In this document: positions 7,975-10,339 of the stretch, one piece after another
Layout: every line of letters begins with the position of its first letter
Numbering within the stretch: position 1 is the stretch's first letter
NCBI GenBank assembly: GCA_002428935.1
Contig: DIYG01000021.1
Location: 1-10,339 of the forward strand
DNA length: 10,339 nt
Direction of reading: 5' to 3'
Origin: Halieaceae bacterium UBA6060
GTDB lineage: Bacteria > Pseudomonadota > Gammaproteobacteria > Pseudomonadales > Halieaceae
The notes under the pieces: model-generated
Database searches by the model: none
What the model was told of the DNA's origin: nothing
Seen by the model: only the letters and a program-made list of their open reading frames with translations
Program-made: the position numbers and the translations under genes

Positions 7975-8008
7975 CAATTGTGAACCAGTACACGTTACGC
8001 GGACATTT
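7964..8008. repeat. Tandem 16-bp direct repeat in the divergent control region
   Basis: CGTTACGCAGACAATT (7964-7979) recurs as CGTTACGCGGACATTT (7993-8008) with 14 of 16 positions identical, start-to-start spacing 29 bp. The first copy overlaps the right part of the 15-bp palindrome. Tandem same-orientation sites upstream of a gene are a common layout for activator or response-regulator binding. Beyond it, TTGCAC, 17 nt and CATTCT (8025-8053) is a very weak promoter candidate for the gene at 8092; no convincing promoter was found for the minus-strand gene. Confidence 0.45.
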
Positions 8009-8091
8009 TATCCGTTTGTAAATCTTGCACCACTTCTTTAAACACTTCATTCTCGCACAACACCCGTGTAAAGGAAGTGCACAGATTTACC

Positions 8092-10339
8092 ATGGCACTT
8101 TATCGATCAACGCCACCGGAATACCGCGCCCTCGTCGTCGAAAATGAACGGGACTTTCGTACGGAGCTGGTTTATTGCGTGGAATCCATCGACGCGGGAA
8201 TTAGCGTTGTAGCCGAAGCATCGGATTTTGATGATGCGTTGGAGTTGTTCGATCAAGAGGAATTCGATCTCCTCATCACAGATATTAACCTGACGGACGA
8301 ACCTCGTTTTCAGATCGGTGTGAGGGATGGCACGGAGCTAGCGCGGATCGCTCGTGAACGGTTTGACGTGCCGTGCATCTTCCTCACCGCATTTGCGGAC
8401 TACGACCCGGAAGTAGTGCGGCGCGCCGCCGCAAGCGATCCTGTCGGCTTTCTGCAAAAACAGGGAGCCGAGGTCAGCGGGCAAATCCGCACGCTCATTG
8501 GTCTGGCCATGCGACGGCTAGAGCTCATTCGCCGCGAGCGGGAGAGCGTGCAGCAACTCGAAGCGGTCCTCAAACACTTTGGCGAGGCGATTCTCTATCT
8601 TGATGAGCACGGCCACGTGCTGGATTTCAACGAGGCTACGGCCGTGTTACTGGGTCTAAGCCCCGAGGACTTGCTAGACCAGCACTGGGAAGATGTATTG
8701 CCCGTTGAAGTAGCGAAAGCCTGTTCAGAGCATCCCCTGCGGGGAGTCGTGGAAGCCGGGGCATCTGGCCAGGTTCCCATTGCCGCGATAAAACGGCGGG
8801 ACGGTGATTCGCTGCTGGTCAGTCTATACGTTTCCGAGACGGAACATCTTAGAAAGCGGAGCACCATGCTCTTGCTACGCGACCTGAGCCAGGATACGGC
8901 GCAGCTAGCGACGGCGCAGCTGAATCCCGGTTCCACCCTCGCGGTTATTGGCCTCGCCGATAGCTCCAGCGCTTCCCTGGGGGATTTACAGCGCAATCGC
9001 GTGGCTCTCCTTGAGGTCCAATCCATACTGCTGGCCTACGTACGCAACGATGATCGCATAAGCCGACCAACCCCGCTGACCATAGCCCTGATGTTACCCG
9101 CCACGGATGAGGGCACGGGGCTAGGCATCATCAACACCCTCCTTTCAACTGTCGAGAGGGAACTGGCATCAAAAGGTAACCCCCTACGCCTGCGCGCGGG
9201 CGTCGCCTACCGCGACACTGCGGTATCAACGAACGCCACCGTCGCGAGCGCCCTGGAGGCCCTGGACCGGGCCCAGCGATCCACGCAGAGCACTGTTCTT
9301 TGCGCATCGGAAAAACTCCAGCCCCGGCGACTCTCCGATGCACCTCTCGCAAATCCCGTAACGGATGACTCACCATTTGAGAATGGGTTAGTCCTCACGG
9401 ACAAAGTGCTCTCCATCAATCCGGGCAGAACAGAGAATCTGGAAGATCTGGACGACGCCATAGCCAAGGCACTTACAAATGTAGCCGGGCTCACCCACTA
9501 CGCGGTGTGCACCTTCGATGAGCGTGGCGGCGCGAAGTGGCTTCTTTCGAGAAATCTGTCCGACGGTGTATTCACCCCCTGCGAGTCAGAGCTATTACCC
9601 CTTGGGGATGTGCCGAACATTAGCTTCGACCTATTGAATTCCGTCGACCTGGAGTTGCTTTGGAACGACAGCCACCTTCTGGCGGTCACGCCCCTTCGAG
9701 ATGGTGACGAGCTCTTGGGCGCGGGCGTCGTGTTTATCGCCCGGGGAAACAGCACTCCCCGTGGGGCTTCAGAGTTGGAGAGTAAGCTTGCGCGGGCCCC
9801 AGGCCGACATATCGCCGGTCTCCTGCGCCGGAGTATGGAACACAGTGCCTCATCCGCGCCTTCCGCGGATAACTCTCAAAACTACAATCTGTACGCCCTC
9901 CTGGGCGACACACCGGCGGCCAATATTGCACGCTCCCTTCTGGAAATCGACACGCCCCTCACCATCGTGAGTGAGCGGGGCATGGCTCGGGTTCAGTTTC
10001 TGGACCAAGCCGTGAGCGCAAGCAAGCTACACGCCGAGCGCTGCACCGTGATTCTTCCCGATATGTGGCTGTCTCCGGATCCGGAATCGGTTTTGTGCCA
10101 GCTTATCTTGCGCGCCGAACATCGAGTAATTCTGTTCCGTGAGCCTCACGAATACCCAACAGCCATCCAGGCTGCGGTAGGCGACATGCTCTTGACGCGT
10201 ACCATGCCGAAGAGCGAGGGCCGGGTAGCCATACCCCATATGCGTCTGGCGGTCACCCTGCCCGATGAGCCGGAGGCCATGATGGAAAGGGGGGAATTAC
10301 ATCCACGCCTCGCATCGGCGCTCGCGGCGGGCGTCATCC
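8092..10339 (+). CDS. Response regulator: receiver, PAS, degenerate GGDEF, GAF-like, degenerate AAA+ (end outside window)
   Basis: The frame is open from ATG 8092 to the right edge (749 codons). Residues 10-130 are a receiver: acidic pocket Glu17-Asn18-Glu19, phospho-acceptor Asp64 in LLITDINLTD, Thr99 in FLTAF and Lys123 in GFLQKQ, so phosphorylation looks possible. Residues about 153-268 are a PAS domain (LKHFGEAILYLDEHGHVLDF). Residues about 281-405 align with a GGDEF fold (LEVQSILLAYVRNDDRISR, then LTIALMLPATDEG and LRAGVAY), but PTPLT replaces the GGDEF motif. Residues about 449-580 look GAF-like. From 596 the pattern follows a sigma-54 activator AAA+ domain (LLGDTPAANIARSLLE; VAIPHMRLAVTLPDEPEAM; GELHPRL), but the Walker A position reads SERGMARVQ, the Walker B position LPDM, and GAFTGA is absent. 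A C-terminal DNA-binding domain could follow outside the window. AGGAAG lies 14 nt before the ATG; a GTG at 8077 is less likely. It is the probable partner of the upstream kinase. Confidence 0.85.
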   Translation, partial: MALYRSTPPEYRALVVENERDFRTELVYCVESIDAGISVVAEASDFDDALELFDQEEFDLLITDINLTDEPRFQIGVRDGTELARIARERFDVPCIFLTAFADYDPEVVRRAAASDPVGFLQKQGAEVSGQIRTLIGLAMRRLELIRRERESVQQLEAVLKHFGEAILYLDEHGHVLDFNEATAVLLGLSPEDLLDQHWEDVLPVEVAKACSEHPLRGVVEAGASGQVPIAAIKRRDGDSLLVSLYVSETEHLRKRSTMLLLRDLSQDTAQLATAQLNPGSTLAVIGLADSSSASLGDLQRNRVALLEVQSILLAYVRNDDRISRPTPLTIALMLPATDEGTGLGIINTLLSTVERELASKGNPLRLRAGVAYRDTAVSTNATVASALEALDRAQRSTQSTVLCASEKLQPRRLSDAPLANPVTDDSPFENGLVLTDKVLSINPGRTENLEDLDDAIAKALTNVAGLTHYAVCTFDERGGAKWLLSRNLSDGVFTPCESELLPLGDVPNISFDLLNSVDLELLWNDSHLLAVTPLRDGDELLGAGVVFIARGNSTPRGASELESKLARAPGRHIAGLLRRSMEHSASSAPSADNSQNYNLYALLGDTPAANIARSLLEIDTPLTIVSERGMARVQFLDQAVSASKLHAERCTVILPDMWLSPDPESVLCQLILRAEHRVILFREPHEYPTAIQAAVGDMLLTRTMPKSEGRVAIPHMRLAVTLPDEPEAMMERGELHPRLASALAAGVI

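Noticed and set aside
7853..8041. Plus-strand open frame of 62 codons across the divergent spacer
   Set aside because: Begins inside the zinc-ribbon gene, has no clear ribosome-binding site and no recognisable content; the spacer is better explained by regulatory repeats.
8595..10337. Several minus-strand open frames at the right end
   Set aside because: The plus strand is open for 749 codons with receiver, PAS and GAF patterns; the minus frames are short, overlap each other and are Arg/Ser-rich.

Overview
The window (about 10.3 kb, GC-rich, densely coding, short intergenic gaps) looks like ordinary chromosomal DNA of a Gram-negative proteobacterium. An inner-membrane RND efflux pump, a periplasmic beta-propeller sensor kinase with a signal peptide, and a TetR regulator with a WHG-type C-terminus support this. 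A marine gammaproteobacterium is my best guess from general resemblance, but the sequence alone does not prove it. No tRNA, rRNA, insertion sequence, integrase or CRISPR array was seen.

Layout. (1) 1-2839, plus strand: the C-terminal two thirds of an RND permease (its start lies left of the window), overlapping a TetR-family regulator by 4 nt (ATGA), so the two are probably translationally coupled in one efflux operon. (2) 2840-3240: a short leader with two inverted repeats, one able to cover the ribosome-binding site, then a 93-residue DUF4242-like protein and a hairpin terminator. (3) 3313-6513, plus strand: a 1066-residue sensor kinase with a signal peptide, two-component-type beta-propeller, Y_Y_Y domain, one transmembrane segment and a HisKA_2/HATPase core. 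(4) 6641-7903, minus strand: a 420-residue protein made of four zinc-ribbon repeats plus a fifth that has lost its ligands; function unknown. (5) 7904-8091: a divergent control region with a 15-bp palindrome and a 16-bp tandem direct repeat. (6) 8092 to the right edge, plus strand: a large response regulator, missing from a simple closed-ORF list because it runs off the window. I translated it by hand as receiver, PAS, degenerate GGDEF, GAF-like and degenerate sigma-54-activator-like AAA+ domain.

How they may work together. The kinase has no receiver or output domain, and the only receiver protein in view is the one at 8092, so they are a plausible sensor/regulator pair split by the oppositely oriented zinc-ribbon gene. 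The receiver looks competent for phosphorylation, while both enzyme-like modules of the regulator have lost their catalytic signatures. This suggests a phosphorylation-controlled protein that acts by binding rather than by making c-di-GMP or hydrolysing ATP. This architecture and the repeats in its promoter region are the most unusual items here.
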